A DNA stretch of 64,000 nt. It comes from Mycobacterium sp. IS-1496. GTDB lineage: Bacteria > Actinomycetota > Actinomycetes > Mycobacteriales > Mycobacteriaceae. How positions within the stretch are numbered: position 1 is the first letter of the stretch; each line of letters starts with the position of its first letter. Of this stretch, positions 20,388 through 28,189 are shown one piece after another. A program made the position numbers and the translations under genes. The DNA lies in contig NZ_LQIU01000022.1 of assembly GCF_001499995.1 (NCBI RefSeq), positions 1-64,000 on the forward strand. Reading direction: 5' to 3'. A model generated the notes under the pieces. That model saw only the letters and a program-made list of their open reading frames with translations. It made no database searches and was not told the origin of the DNA.

Positions 20388-21299
20388 TCAGACCAGGGGA
20401 CGTCCTGTGCGGATGCGACGGTCCAGATCCTTGAGCAGCACGTTGAACGGGAACTGCCGGACGAAGCGCGGCAGCATGTGGTTGACCGTGCGCAGCACCC
20501 CGATGAGCCGGTCGAACCGCCGCTGCCGCTCGGCATCCCACGGCAACCGCATCTCGTCACGGAAGCGCTGCGGCAGGAATCCGGTGGTGATCAACAGGGC
20601 GAGTTCCTCGTTCTTACGCTGCAGCGGCCTCGGCAGGGTCAGCCCGCGCAGCCGTGAGGCCGCGATCGGATAGAGGTATTCGCGCACGGTGTCGTCGATG
20701 TGGACCTTGTCCAGTGACTCCTGCCAGTACTTGTCGAACGCCGCCCGGTCGGCGGGCCACATCTCCGGCGGGACCTGCAGCGTGGTGCCCATCGTCATGC
20801 TGTCGCGGTAGTGCTCTTCGGCGGCCTGGTCGTCCATCTCACCGACGAAGAGTCGGTACACGTCGACCGCCCCCTTGTAGAGGCAGGCCGCCACCCACAA
20901 CTGCAGGTCCTTGTCGAACGCGTGGTAGGACACCGGACTCTCCTCGGTGGAGTACACCTGCGCGTGCGCCTTGTTCACCGCCCGGCGGAAGGCCGCCTTC
21001 TGCGCGTCGCTCCCCCGAGTGGCGACGGCCAGATACGTGAACGTGGTGCGGGCGCGCTTGACCGGGTGCAGGTCGACGCGACCGCTCTCCACGCGGCTCT
21101 CCAGCACTCCGTACCCGACTCCAGGATGGGCCAACTGCATGATCACGTTGGCCGGGCCGGCCAGCAGCGCCACGCCCATCAGCCCGTCCTCCATGCCGGC
21201 GGCGCGGCGGGCCAGCGCGGGGGGCGGCGTCAGCGCGCCGGGATGTGCCGGTGCGCTGACCGGACGCTCGACGTGCGGAATCGGTTCGCTGACCGTCAT
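20388..21299 (-). CDS. DUF2236 / MpaB-family (oxygenase-like) protein (Rv0276-like)
   Basis: A 303-residue helical protein of the DUF2236 family, which includes the haem-dependent latex-clearing rubber oxygenase and MpaB-like proteins. Family features are the N-terminal [18 protein letters not shown] segment, with a histidine that may ligate haem, and the central [13 protein letters not shown]. The C-terminus is basic. It is divergent from a TetR regulator, and the methyltransferase follows 16 bases downstream, as in M. tuberculosis Rv0275c-Rv0276-Rv0281. The enzymatic activity of the mycobacterial members is not established. Confidence 0.75.
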   Translation of the reverse strand: MTVSEPIPHVERPVSAPAHPGALTPPPALARRAAGMEDGLMGVALLAGPANVIMQLAHPGVGYGVLESRVESGRVDLHPVKRARTTFTYLAVATRGSDAQKAAFRRAVNKAHAQVYSTEESPVSYHAFDKDLQLWVAACLYKGAVDVYRLFVGEMDDQAAEEHYRDSMTMGTTLQVPPEMWPADRAAFDKYWQESLDKVHIDDTVREYLYPIAASRLRGLTLPRPLQRKNEELALLITTGFLPQRFRDEMRLPWDAERQRRFDRLIGVLRTVNHMLPRFVRQFPFNVLLKDLDRRIRTGRPLV

Positions 21300-21373
21300 T
21301 GGCCACCCCTAAATGTGAGAACGAATGTTTCCTGATTTTCTCCTGACGCATCGACGGGTGTCAAGATGGGTGC

Positions 21374-21991
21374 ATGGGACAGGTCCGGCCCTATCGCGGC
21401 GTCGAGGCGCCCGAACGGCTCGCGCAGCGCAGGCAGCGCTTCCTCGAGGCCGGCCTCGACCTGCTCGGTTCGGCCGAACACGATCTGGCCGAACTCACCG
21501 TCCGGGCGATCTGCGGCCGGGCCGGGGTGGCCGTCCGGTACTTCTACGAATGCTTCCCCGACAAGGACGATTTCGTCGCGGCGGTCTTCGACTGGGTGAT
21601 CACCGGAATCGCGACCACGACACAGGCCGCCGCGGCCGCCGCGCCGCAGCGAGCCCAGAGCCGGGCGGTGATGTCCGACATCGTCCGCACCATCTCGGAG
21701 GACCCCCGCATCGGCCGGCTGCTGTTCAGTTCGCAGCTGTCCAACACCGTCGTGGTGCGCAAACGCGCCGAATCCGGCGCCCTGTTCGCGATGCTGTCCG
21801 GCAGGCATGCCAGCGCGGCGCTGCGACAGTCCGAGAACGACCGCATCAAGGCGGCCGCGCACTTCGTGGTCGGCGGGGTCGGGCAGACGATCAGCGCCTG
21901 GCTGGCCGGCGACGTGGCGCTCGAACCGGACGAGCTCGTCGACCAGCTCACCGTGATGATCGACCAGCTGGCCGATCCGCGGTTGTACTGA
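21374..21991 (+). CDS. TetR-family transcriptional regulator (Rv0275c-like)
   Basis: A 205-residue one-domain-plus-ligand-pocket regulator. The N-terminal helix-turn-helix reads L-A-E-L-T-V-R-A-I-C-G-R-A-G-V-A-V-R-Y-F-Y-E and ends with the classic Y-F-Y-E-C-F-P-D-K-D-D-F helix. The C-terminal part is variable and would sense a ligand. It is transcribed away from the DUF2236 gene, with only 74 bases between the starts, so it probably controls that gene and itself. I saw no convincing long palindrome in that gap, only a split GAGAA / TTCTC pair. Confidence 0.85.
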   Translation: MGQVRPYRGVEAPERLAQRRQRFLEAGLDLLGSAEHDLAELTVRAICGRAGVAVRYFYECFPDKDDFVAAVFDWVITGIATTTQAAAAAAPQRAQSRAVMSDIVRTISEDPRIGRLLFSSQLSNTVVVRKRAESGALFAMLSGRHASAALRQSENDRIKAAAHFVVGGVGQTISAWLAGDVALEPDELVDQLTVMIDQLADPRLY

Positions 21992-22013
21992 GACCTCGAG
22001 CTGAACCCGCGAA

Positions 22014-22067
22014 AGATTGCGCTCACGGTCGTGCGGCAGCGAGAGCGCACAGCCGCCAGTGCAATCT
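22014..22067. repeat. imperfect inverted repeat upstream of fadE6
   Basis: AGATTGC (22014-22020) and GCAATCT (22061-22067) form a perfect 7-base arm pair with further partial pairing inside. It lies between the TetR stop and the fadE6 start. It could fold as a transcription terminator for the TetR gene, or belong to a dispersed mycobacterial intergenic motif. No T-tract follows. Confidence 0.4.
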
Positions 22068-22135
22068 CCGCCAGAGCCAATCCGCGAGGTAACGTAGCTC
22101 CCAACCAAGCGGTTAATAGGGAAGGCAACGAAGCT

Positions 22136-24328
22136 ATGCCCATCGCAATCAACGAAGAGCACAACGATCTCGCCGACTCGGTGCGGTCACTGGTGGCGCG
22201 CGTCGCGCCGTCTGAGGTGCTCCACGAGGCGCTCGAGAACCCGATCCCCAACCCGCCGCCCTTCTGGAAGGCGGCCGCGGAGCAGGGACTGCAGGGTGTG
22301 CACCTGCCGGAATCCGCAGGGGGGCAGGGCTTCGGCATCCTCGAACTCGCCATCGTGCTCGCCGAATTCGGCTACGGCGCCGCGCCCGGGCCGTTCGTGC
22401 CGTCGGCCATCGCGAGCGCGCTGATCGCCGCGCATGACCCCGACGCCAAGGTGCTCAGCGGGCTCGCCTCCGGTGACGTCATCGCCGCCTACGCGATCGA
22501 CTCGGGCCTGACCGCCACCCGGCATGGCGACGGACTGGTCATCCGCGGCGAGGTGCGGGCCGTTCCCGCCGCCGCCCAGGCCTCGGTGCTGGTCCTCCCG
22601 GTCGCGATCGACTCGGGTGACGAATGGGTTGTCCTCGACGCCGATCAGCTCGAGATCGAACCGGTGCGAAGTGTCGACCCGCTGCGGCCGGTGGCCCACG
22701 TCCGCGCCAACGCCGTCGAGGTCACCGATGACCGCGTGCTGGACAAGCTCAGTCCCGCCATGGCGCGCGCCCTGATCGTCACGCTGCTGTCCGCCGAGGC
22801 CATCGGTGTCGCGCGGTGGGCGACCGACACGGCGTCGGCGTACGCGAAGATCCGCGAGCAGTTCGGCAGGCCGATCGGCCAGTTCCAGGCCATCAAGCAC
22901 AAGTGCGCCGACATGATCGCCCAGACCGAGCGGGCCACCGCCGCGGTGTGGGACGCGGCCCGTGCGCTCGACGACGTTCGCGAAGCCACGTCCGAGGAAA
23001 CGCATTTCGAGTTCGCCGCGGCCGTCGCCGCCACGCTGGCGCCGACCGCCGCGCAGCACTGCGTCCAGGAGTGCATCCAGGTCCACGGGGGCATCGGCTT
23101 CACCTGGGAGCACGACACGAACGTGTACTACCGTCGCGCGCTGGTGCTCGCCGCCGCCTTCGGCCGCCGGGCCGACTACCCGCAGCACGTCGTCGACACC
23201 GCGACGGCCACGGGCATGCGGCCGATCAACATCGACCTCGACCCCGACACCGAGAAGCTGCGCGAGGAGATTCGCGCCGAGGTCGCCGCGCTCAAGGCAC
23301 TGCCGCGCGAGGAGCGCACCGTCGCGATCGCCGAGGGCGGCTGGGTGGTGCCGCATCTGCCGACCCCGTGGGGCCGCGGCGCCGGACCCGTCGAGCAGAT
23401 CATCATCGCCCAGGAGTTCGCGGCCGGGCGGGTCAAGCGACCGCAGATGGGCATCGCCGCATGGCTGATCCCGTCGATCGTGGCGTTCGGCACCGACGAC
23501 CAGAAGCAGCGGTTCCTGCCGCCCACGTTCCGCGGCGAGATGATCTGGTGCCAGCTGTTCTCCGAACCGGGCGCAGGATCGGATCTGGCGAGCCTGACCA
23601 CCAAGGCCACCAAGGTCGACGGTGGCTGGCGCATCACCGGCCAGAAGATCTGGACCACCGGGGCGCAGTACTCGCAGTGGGGTGCGTTGCTCGCGCGCAC
23701 GGATCCCAGCGCCCCGAAGCACAACGGCATCACGTACTTCCTGCTCGACATGAACAGCGAAGGCGTCGAGGTCAAACCGCTGCGCGAGCTGACCGGCAAC
23801 GCGATGTTCAACACCGTGTTCATCGACGACGTGTTCGTCCCCGACGAACTGGTCCTCGGTGAGGTCGACCGCGGCTGGGAGGTCAGCCGCAACACCCTGA
23901 CCAACGAGCGGGTGTCGATCGGCAGCAGCGAACCGCCGTTCCTCGCCACCCTCGACGGTTTCGTCGAGTTCATCCGCGACGGGCACTTCGACCAGATCGG
24001 CCAGAACAAGGCCGGCCAGCTGATCGCCGAAGGGCACGCCGCCAAACTGCTGAATCTGCGCTCGACCCTGCTGACGCTGGCCGGCGGCGACGCCATGCCC
24101 TCGGCCGCCATCTCCAAACTGCTGTCGATGAAGACCGGTCAGGGATACGCGGAGTTCGCGGTGTCCTCGTTCGGCACCGACGGCGTGATCGCCGAACCGG
24201 ATTCCCTGGAATTCACGTGGGTGGAGTACCTGCTGGGCAGCCGGGCGACGACGATCTACGGCGGCACCTCGGAGGTGCAGCTCAACATCATCGCCGAACG
24301 GCTGCTCGGGCTGCCGCGCGACCCGTAA
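22136..24328 (+). CDS. fadE6: two-domain acyl-CoA dehydrogenase FadE6
   Basis: A 730-residue FAD-dependent protein made of two fused acyl-CoA dehydrogenase units, the size of M. tuberculosis FadE6 (731). The first unit (about 1-375) ends with Q-V-H-G-G-I-G-F-T-W-E-H-D. The second (about 385-730) contains W-C-Q-L-F-S-E-P-G-A-G-S-D-L, W-T-T-G-A-Q-Y and a C-terminal Y-G-G-T-S-E-V-Q-L-N-I-I-A-E-R. It would introduce the alpha-beta double bond into an acyl-CoA thioester. The physiological substrate is unknown. The ATG at 22136 gives the family start M-P-I-A-I-N-E-E. A purine run GGGAAGG lies upstream. Confidence 0.9.
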   Translation: MPIAINEEHNDLADSVRSLVARVAPSEVLHEALENPIPNPPPFWKAAAEQGLQGVHLPESAGGQGFGILELAIVLAEFGYGAAPGPFVPSAIASALIAAHDPDAKVLSGLASGDVIAAYAIDSGLTATRHGDGLVIRGEVRAVPAAAQASVLVLPVAIDSGDEWVVLDADQLEIEPVRSVDPLRPVAHVRANAVEVTDDRVLDKLSPAMARALIVTLLSAEAIGVARWATDTASAYAKIREQFGRPIGQFQAIKHKCADMIAQTERATAAVWDAARALDDVREATSEETHFEFAAAVAATLAPTAAQHCVQECIQVHGGIGFTWEHDTNVYYRRALVLAAAFGRRADYPQHVVDTATATGMRPINIDLDPDTEKLREEIRAEVAALKALPREERTVAIAEGGWVVPHLPTPWGRGAGPVEQIIIAQEFAAGRVKRPQMGIAAWLIPSIVAFGTDDQKQRFLPPTFRGEMIWCQLFSEPGAGSDLASLTTKATKVDGGWRITGQKIWTTGAQYSQWGALLARTDPSAPKHNGITYFLLDMNSEGVEVKPLRELTGNAMFNTVFIDDVFVPDELVLGEVDRGWEVSRNTLTNERVSIGSSEPPFLATLDGFVEFIRDGHFDQIGQNKAGQLIAEGHAAKLLNLRSTLLTLAGGDAMPSAAISKLLSMKTGQGYAEFAVSSFGTDGVIAEPDSLEFTWVEYLLGSRATTIYGGTSEVQLNIIAERLLGLPRDP

Positions 24329-24428
24329 TCCGCTGCGGGGTTTGATCAGTCGACGGGGCGGGAACAAGGGGCGATCAGCGTCCGTTGAGTGCTGTGCAGT
24401 TCCCGCCACAACCCAAGAGGCAGCCATC

Positions 24429-24725
24429 ATGACCGTTGACTACGACGCACCTCGCCGTAAGCAAGAAGACCTGGAATCCGACTCGCTCGACGAGCTGCCG
24501 GTGGGGCGCGCCGACGCCCGCACGGCGGTTCTCGACCTCGAGGACTCCGACCCGCTGGACCCCGTCGAACTCCCCGGGGCCGACCTGTCCGGCGAGGAGC
24601 TCACCGTGCGGGTCATCCCCAAGCAGGCCGACGAATTCACCTGCAGTAGCTGTTTCCTCGTGTTCCACCGCAGCCGGTTGGCGCGCGACACGAACGGAAC
24701 GATGATCTGCGCCGACTGCGCCTGA
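24429..24725 (+). CDS. DUF4193 zinc-ribbon protein
   Basis: A 98-residue acidic protein with a C-terminal zinc ribbon: C-S-S-C, then C-A-D-C-A at the very end, 28 residues apart. The first 70 residues are acidic and probably unstructured, with repeated Asp/Glu-Pro-Leu patterns. Actinobacteria usually carry one or more copies of this family (DUF4193). The function is unknown; binding to RNA polymerase or nucleic acid is only a guess from the ribbon. The ATG at 24429 was chosen for the conserved M-T-V-D-Y-D-A-P-R start. Confidence 0.75.
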   Translation: MTVDYDAPRRKQEDLESDSLDELPVGRADARTAVLDLEDSDPLDPVELPGADLSGEELTVRVIPKQADEFTCSSCFLVFHRSRLARDTNGTMICADCA

Positions 24726-24734
24726 CGTGATCGG

Positions 24735-24750
24735 GGCGGCGCAGGCCGCC
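24735..24750 (+). terminator. stem-loop after the DUF4193 gene
   Basis: GGCGGC-gcag-GCCGCC, a perfect 6-base-pair GC stem with a 4-base loop, begins 9 bases after the stop. It has no U-tract, as is usual for mycobacterial terminators. Confidence 0.5.
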
Positions 24751-24892
24751 ACGGTCTCGAAGTGATCGAGAAGTGTTGTGATCACGTCGATTTCCCCGGT
24801 GCAGCACTGATCCGGTCGAGCCGCCGCGTTTACCTCACCGATCGCCGGGTACGGCGTTGTGCGCATCGGTCCGAACGGCGAAAGGAACGACC

Positions 24893-25135
24893 ATGGCCAC
24901 CGGAGAGACCGGCTTCGACGATGTGACGTACGACCTGATCTCGGTGCAGTACCACTCACTGAAAGCCGGACACGACTACGGGCAGTACGTGCGGGACGCC
25001 CGGAACGCAGGGATGGACGACGTCGCGTCGTTCTTCGAACAGGTGATGTCCGAGGACTCCGCACGGGCACGGCAGTGTCACGAGTTCCTCGGCCGGCTCC
25101 AGGGTTCGCAGGCGGCAGGTCCGGCCGCCGGCTGA
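24893..25135 (+). CDS. small helical hypothetical protein, possibly ferritin-like
   Basis: An 80-residue protein I do not recognise with certainty. It is alpha-helical, with the pattern V-Q-Y-H-S-L-K-A-G-H-D-Y, then F-F-E-Q-V-M-S-E-D-S-A-R-A-R-Q-C-H-E-F-L. The spaced His/Glu/Asp residues recall short ferritin-like or hemerythrin-like helices, but two helices are too few for a full diiron bundle unless it dimerises. A clear ribosome binding site (AAAGGAA) stands before the ATG. It ends one base from the convergent ADP-ribosylglycohydrolase gene. Confidence 0.6.
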   Translation: MATGETGFDDVTYDLISVQYHSLKAGHDYGQYVRDARNAGMDDVASFFEQVMSEDSARARQCHEFLGRLQGSQAAGPAAG

Positions 25136-25136
25136 G

Positions 25137-26042
25137 TCAACCCGTCGAAGCCCGCAGCTCGGCCAGCGCGGCGCTGAGCCCGTCGAGCGTCGCGCTGTCG
25201 GGCAGGTCGACGCGGTCCAGCCACGGGATGTCCGGCGTCTGCGGCGTGCGACCGCCGAGTATCCCGCCCGCGATCGCGGCGGCCGTGTCGGTGTCACCGC
25301 CGAGCGACACCGCGTAGCGCAACGCCTCGGCGATCGGCAGCCGTCGCTGAGTGGCGAGCCGGACCACGTCGATGACCGCCGCCACCGCGTCGACGGCGTC
25401 CAGCGACACCCCGTCGGGGCCCGGTCGCCACCTGCCCTCGACGGCATGCCGCACCGGTGCGAGGTCGATCTTAAATTCGTTTTCCGCCCAGGCGATCTCA
25501 GGCCCCGCCGCGTCGACCGGCGCCACGCCGTCCACAGCCGCCGACGCCATCGCCGCCGCGATACAGGCAGCAGCCACCGCCGGCGCCGCCCCATGCGTGG
25601 TCCGCGACAGACCGGTGGTGACGCGGCGGCGCAGATCGTCGTCGGCGATCGCCCATCCGATCGGCAGCGCCCGCATCGCGGCGCCGTTCGTGTCGCCGCC
25701 GTCGGCATGCAGTGCCCCGCTGTTGCCGAACCGCTGGACCGCCGCGCGGGTGCTGGGCCCGATCCCGCGGATGTGCGGTGCGGCCGCGGCGAGCCGGGTC
25801 AAGAAATCCGCCTCGTCGACCACCGCCCCGCGCTCGCGCAGATAGTCCGCGACCAGCAGGGTCAGCGCCGTGTCGTCGGAGGTGACTCCGGACGGCCAGT
25901 CCCCTCGGCTCGGGAGTTCGTCGATTTCCGGACGGGAGACCTCAGCGGCCCGGCAGCCCTCCCAGGGCACGCCCGCCGCATCGCCCGCCGCGTAGGCGAG
26001 CAGACCCGCCCGGATGCGGGCGGCTACGTGTGTGATGTCCAT
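25137..26042 (-). CDS. ADP-ribosylglycohydrolase (DraG/ARH) family protein
   Basis: A 301-residue all-helical hydrolase that would remove ADP-ribose from a modified protein or small molecule. Metal-site motifs of the family are present: A-Y-A-A-G-D-A-A-G near the N-terminus, T-S-D-D-T-A-L, G-D-T-N-G-A-A-M-R in the middle, and S-L-G-G-D-T-D-T-A-A-A-I-A-G near the C-terminus, which supply the paired aspartates for two divalent metals. The ATG at 26042 gives a compact N-terminus. No ADP-ribosyltransferase gene is nearby, so the target is unknown. Confidence 0.85.
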   Translation of the reverse strand: MDITHVAARIRAGLLAYAAGDAAGVPWEGCRAAEVSRPEIDELPSRGDWPSGVTSDDTALTLLVADYLRERGAVVDEADFLTRLAAAAPHIRGIGPSTRAAVQRFGNSGALHADGGDTNGAAMRALPIGWAIADDDLRRRVTTGLSRTTHGAAPAVAAACIAAAMASAAVDGVAPVDAAGPEIAWAENEFKIDLAPVRHAVEGRWRPGPDGVSLDAVDAVAAVIDVVRLATQRRLPIAEALRYAVSLGGDTDTAAAIAGGILGGRTPQTPDIPWLDRVDLPDSATLDGLSAALAELRASTG

Positions 26043-26100
26043 ACGTCTCGATTGTCCGCGCCGACCGTTTCCCCCGTGGCGTCCCGGGAAACCGGTGCGC

Positions 26101-26409
26101 ATGACCGACGATGTGGAGAAACGCTGGCGTGATCCGCAGACCTTCCGCGCGGCCGTCAAGTACGACATCGCGGTGATCGCGGTCGCGGCGGTGTGCTTCG
26201 CGGCCTACGCGATCCCCGGCGACCGGTCGCTCATCGCCGCGGTCCTCGTCCCCGTCGTGCTGTTCGCGGGCGGCGTGGGTGCGTTCATCCAGACGTACCG
26301 GGTGTGGAGAGTCCGTGGCACGTGGCCGATCTGGCACGGCGCGGGGTGGTTCCTGTTCATGTTGTTCCTGCTGTGCCTGTCGGTGCCGGGGTCGGCGCTG
26401 ACCGATTGA
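26101..26409 (+). CDS. small membrane protein, three transmembrane helices
   Basis: A 102-residue protein. After a charged start (M-T-D-D-V-E-K-R-W-R) come three hydrophobic helices, at about 22-38, 44-62 and 80-97. Basic residues in the loops place the N-terminus inside. It is divergent from the ADP-ribosylglycohydrolase gene and convergent with fadD2 (4 bases between stops). I know no function for it. Confidence 0.65.
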   Translation: MTDDVEKRWRDPQTFRAAVKYDIAVIAVAAVCFAAYAIPGDRSLIAAVLVPVVLFAGGVGAFIQTYRVWRVRGTWPIWHGAGWFLFMLFLLCLSVPGSALTD

Positions 26410-26413
26410 CGGG

Positions 26414-28123
26414 CTATTCCGCCTTCTCGCCGTCCCCCTCCGACCCGTCCAGATCGATCTCGCGCAGTTCGCGTTTGAGGATCTTGCCGGTCGGGTTACG
26501 CGGCAGTTCGTCGAGGAAGACGACCTCGCGGGGCACCTTGTACCGCGCCAGGTGTTCCTTGACGTAGCGCTTGATGCCCTCCTCGTCGATTGATGCGTTC
26601 TCGGCCTTGACGACGAATGCCCGCAGCCGGTGTCCCCACTCCTTGTCCTCGACGCCGAGTGCGGTCGCCTCGACCACCTCCGGATGGCCACTGATGAGAT
26701 CCTCCACCTCGGCGGGGAAGACGTTCTCACCCCCGGACACGATCATCTCGTCGTCGCGTCCCGACACGTAGAGCAGGCCGTCTTCGTCGAAGTAGCCGAC
26801 ATCACCGGAGGACATCAGCCCGTCGATGATCTGCTTGTGGCCGCCGCCGGTGTACCCCTCGAACGGGAAGGTCGTACCGACGAAGATCCGGCCCACCTCA
26901 CCGCGCGGAACCTCTTTGCCGTTCTCGTCGAAGAGTTTGACCCGCACCCCCTTGACGACCGGACCGACCGTCGCCGGGTTCTTCTGCAGATCCTCCGGCC
27001 GGGCGATGGTCGCGAACGCGATCTCGGTCGAGCCGTACAGGTTGTAGATGACCGGGCCGATGTCCTTCATCGCCCTGGTCGCCGATTCGGAGCCCAACTG
27101 CGAACCCGAGACGAACACGATCCGCAGCGAGGACAGGTCGGGTTTGGTGTCCAACGTCTCGATGTGGTCCAGGATCCGGGACAGCATCACCGGCACGACC
27201 ACCATCGCCGACGCCTTGTGCTTCTCGACGTCGGCGAGCACGGTGGCCGGTTTGAAGCGCCGCCGCAGCACCAGCGTCGACCCCAGCATCATGCCGATCG
27301 TGGCGTGCAGATAACCCAGCGCGTGGAACATGGGCGCGGGCAGCAGGGTGACCTCACCGGATTTGAACGGCACGTGCGACAGCACGCCACCGATCGGCGC
27401 GAGCGACAGCGGTGGCTTGCGGTTGGCGCCCTTGGGTGTCCCGGTGGTGCCGCTGGTGAGGATGATGACCGACGAATGCTTGGTCACCTTCGGCGCCGGC
27501 GTCTTGTCGCCGCTCGCGACGATGTCGGCGAGTGTCTGGGCGTCGCTCTCGGTGGGCTCGTCGTTGTCGGGGTTGGTGGGCAGCGCCCGCAGGAATCCCT
27601 TCTCGGGGTTGGCAGCCGACACCGCCTTGGAGTACTCGTCGTCGTGGATGATCAGTTTGGCGCCCTCGCGTTCGGACACCTCCTTGATCTGCGGGCCGGA
27701 GAACTCGCTGTTGAGCAGGATGATGCGCGCTCCCGTGCGGGCGGCGCCGTAGACGGCGACCAGGAACCAGCGGTGGTTGCGCGCCAGGATCGCGACGCCG
27801 TCGCCACCCTTGATCCCCTTGGCCAGCAGTGCGTGCGCGACGGCGTGGGCGGCCTCGTCGAGTTCGGCGTAGGTCATCTCCCCCTCGTCGTCGATGACCG
27901 CGCGACGGTCCGGGGTGCGACGGGCGTTGAGCGCCGGGATCATCCCGAACTCACCCCACCGACGCATGTCGGCGACGAAGGCGGCCATGTTCTGCGGCGG
28001 TTCGAGCTGTAAGGCGCCCGCCTCGAACATCTTTCGGGCGTAGTGCAATTCGGCGGCACCGCGGTCGATGTAGAGCTTGGCCTTCTCAGCAACCTGCGAC
28101 GAGAGTTCAGTGAGCTTCGGCAT
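26414..28123 (-). CDS. fadD2: fatty-acyl-CoA/AMP ligase FadD2
   Basis: A 569-residue ANL-superfamily adenylating enzyme that activates a fatty acid with ATP and loads it on CoA. Motifs are I-L-T-S-G-T-T-G-T-P-K-G (A3, P-loop), Y-G-S-T-E (A5), S-G-D-V-G-Y-F-D-E-D-G-L (A7), and P-R-N-P-T-G-K-I-L-K (A10, catalytic Lys near the C-terminus). Synteny with fadE6 and the polD2-like gene matches fadD2 (Rv0270). The ATG at 28123 starts M-P-K-L-T-E-L. The longer upstream frame reads back through the divergent gene and is rejected. Chain-length specificity is not visible. Confidence 0.9.
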   Translation of the reverse strand: MPKLTELSSQVAEKAKLYIDRGAAELHYARKMFEAGALQLEPPQNMAAFVADMRRWGEFGMIPALNARRTPDRRAVIDDEGEMTYAELDEAAHAVAHALLAKGIKGGDGVAILARNHRWFLVAVYGAARTGARIILLNSEFSGPQIKEVSEREGAKLIIHDDEYSKAVSAANPEKGFLRALPTNPDNDEPTESDAQTLADIVASGDKTPAPKVTKHSSVIILTSGTTGTPKGANRKPPLSLAPIGGVLSHVPFKSGEVTLLPAPMFHALGYLHATIGMMLGSTLVLRRRFKPATVLADVEKHKASAMVVVPVMLSRILDHIETLDTKPDLSSLRIVFVSGSQLGSESATRAMKDIGPVIYNLYGSTEIAFATIARPEDLQKNPATVGPVVKGVRVKLFDENGKEVPRGEVGRIFVGTTFPFEGYTGGGHKQIIDGLMSSGDVGYFDEDGLLYVSGRDDEMIVSGGENVFPAEVEDLISGHPEVVEATALGVEDKEWGHRLRAFVVKAENASIDEEGIKRYVKEHLARYKVPREVVFLDELPRNPTGKILKRELREIDLDGSEGDGEKAE

Positions 28124-28176
28124 CTCACCACAATATGTGAGCCATGTCGCAGCCGAGACGGGTATCGACCAGTCCC

Positions 28177-28182
28177 TACCAT
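28177..28182 (+). promoter_or_regulatory. -10 box of a probable leaderless promoter
   Basis: TACCAT lies 7 bases before the ATG at 28190. It overlaps an earlier in-frame ATG at 28181, which therefore is unlikely to be translated from this promoter. Confidence 0.45.
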
Positions 28183-28189
28183 GGCTGAC

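Noticed and set aside
21300..21373. Candidate TetR operator (GAGAA / TTCTC) between DUF2236 and TetR
   Set aside because: Only 5-base arms with a 17-base spacer, which is too weak to call.
22187..24430. A 747-codon open frame on the minus strand
   Set aside because: Antisense to fadE6, which is full length and well conserved.
24762..24785. GTGATC-N12-GATCAC between the DUF4193 gene and the 80-residue protein gene
   Set aside because: Six-base arms around the common GATC in GC-rich DNA, and no regulator nearby to pair it with.
26630..28012. A 460-codon open frame on the plus strand
   Set aside because: Antisense to fadD2. No recognisable motif and a composition typical of a shadow frame.
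28124..28141. CTCAC-N8-GTGAG inverted repeat at the fadD2 start
   Set aside because: It looks like a CRP site turned inside out (CRP needs TGTGA-N6-TCACA) and has only 5-base arms. Could be chance.
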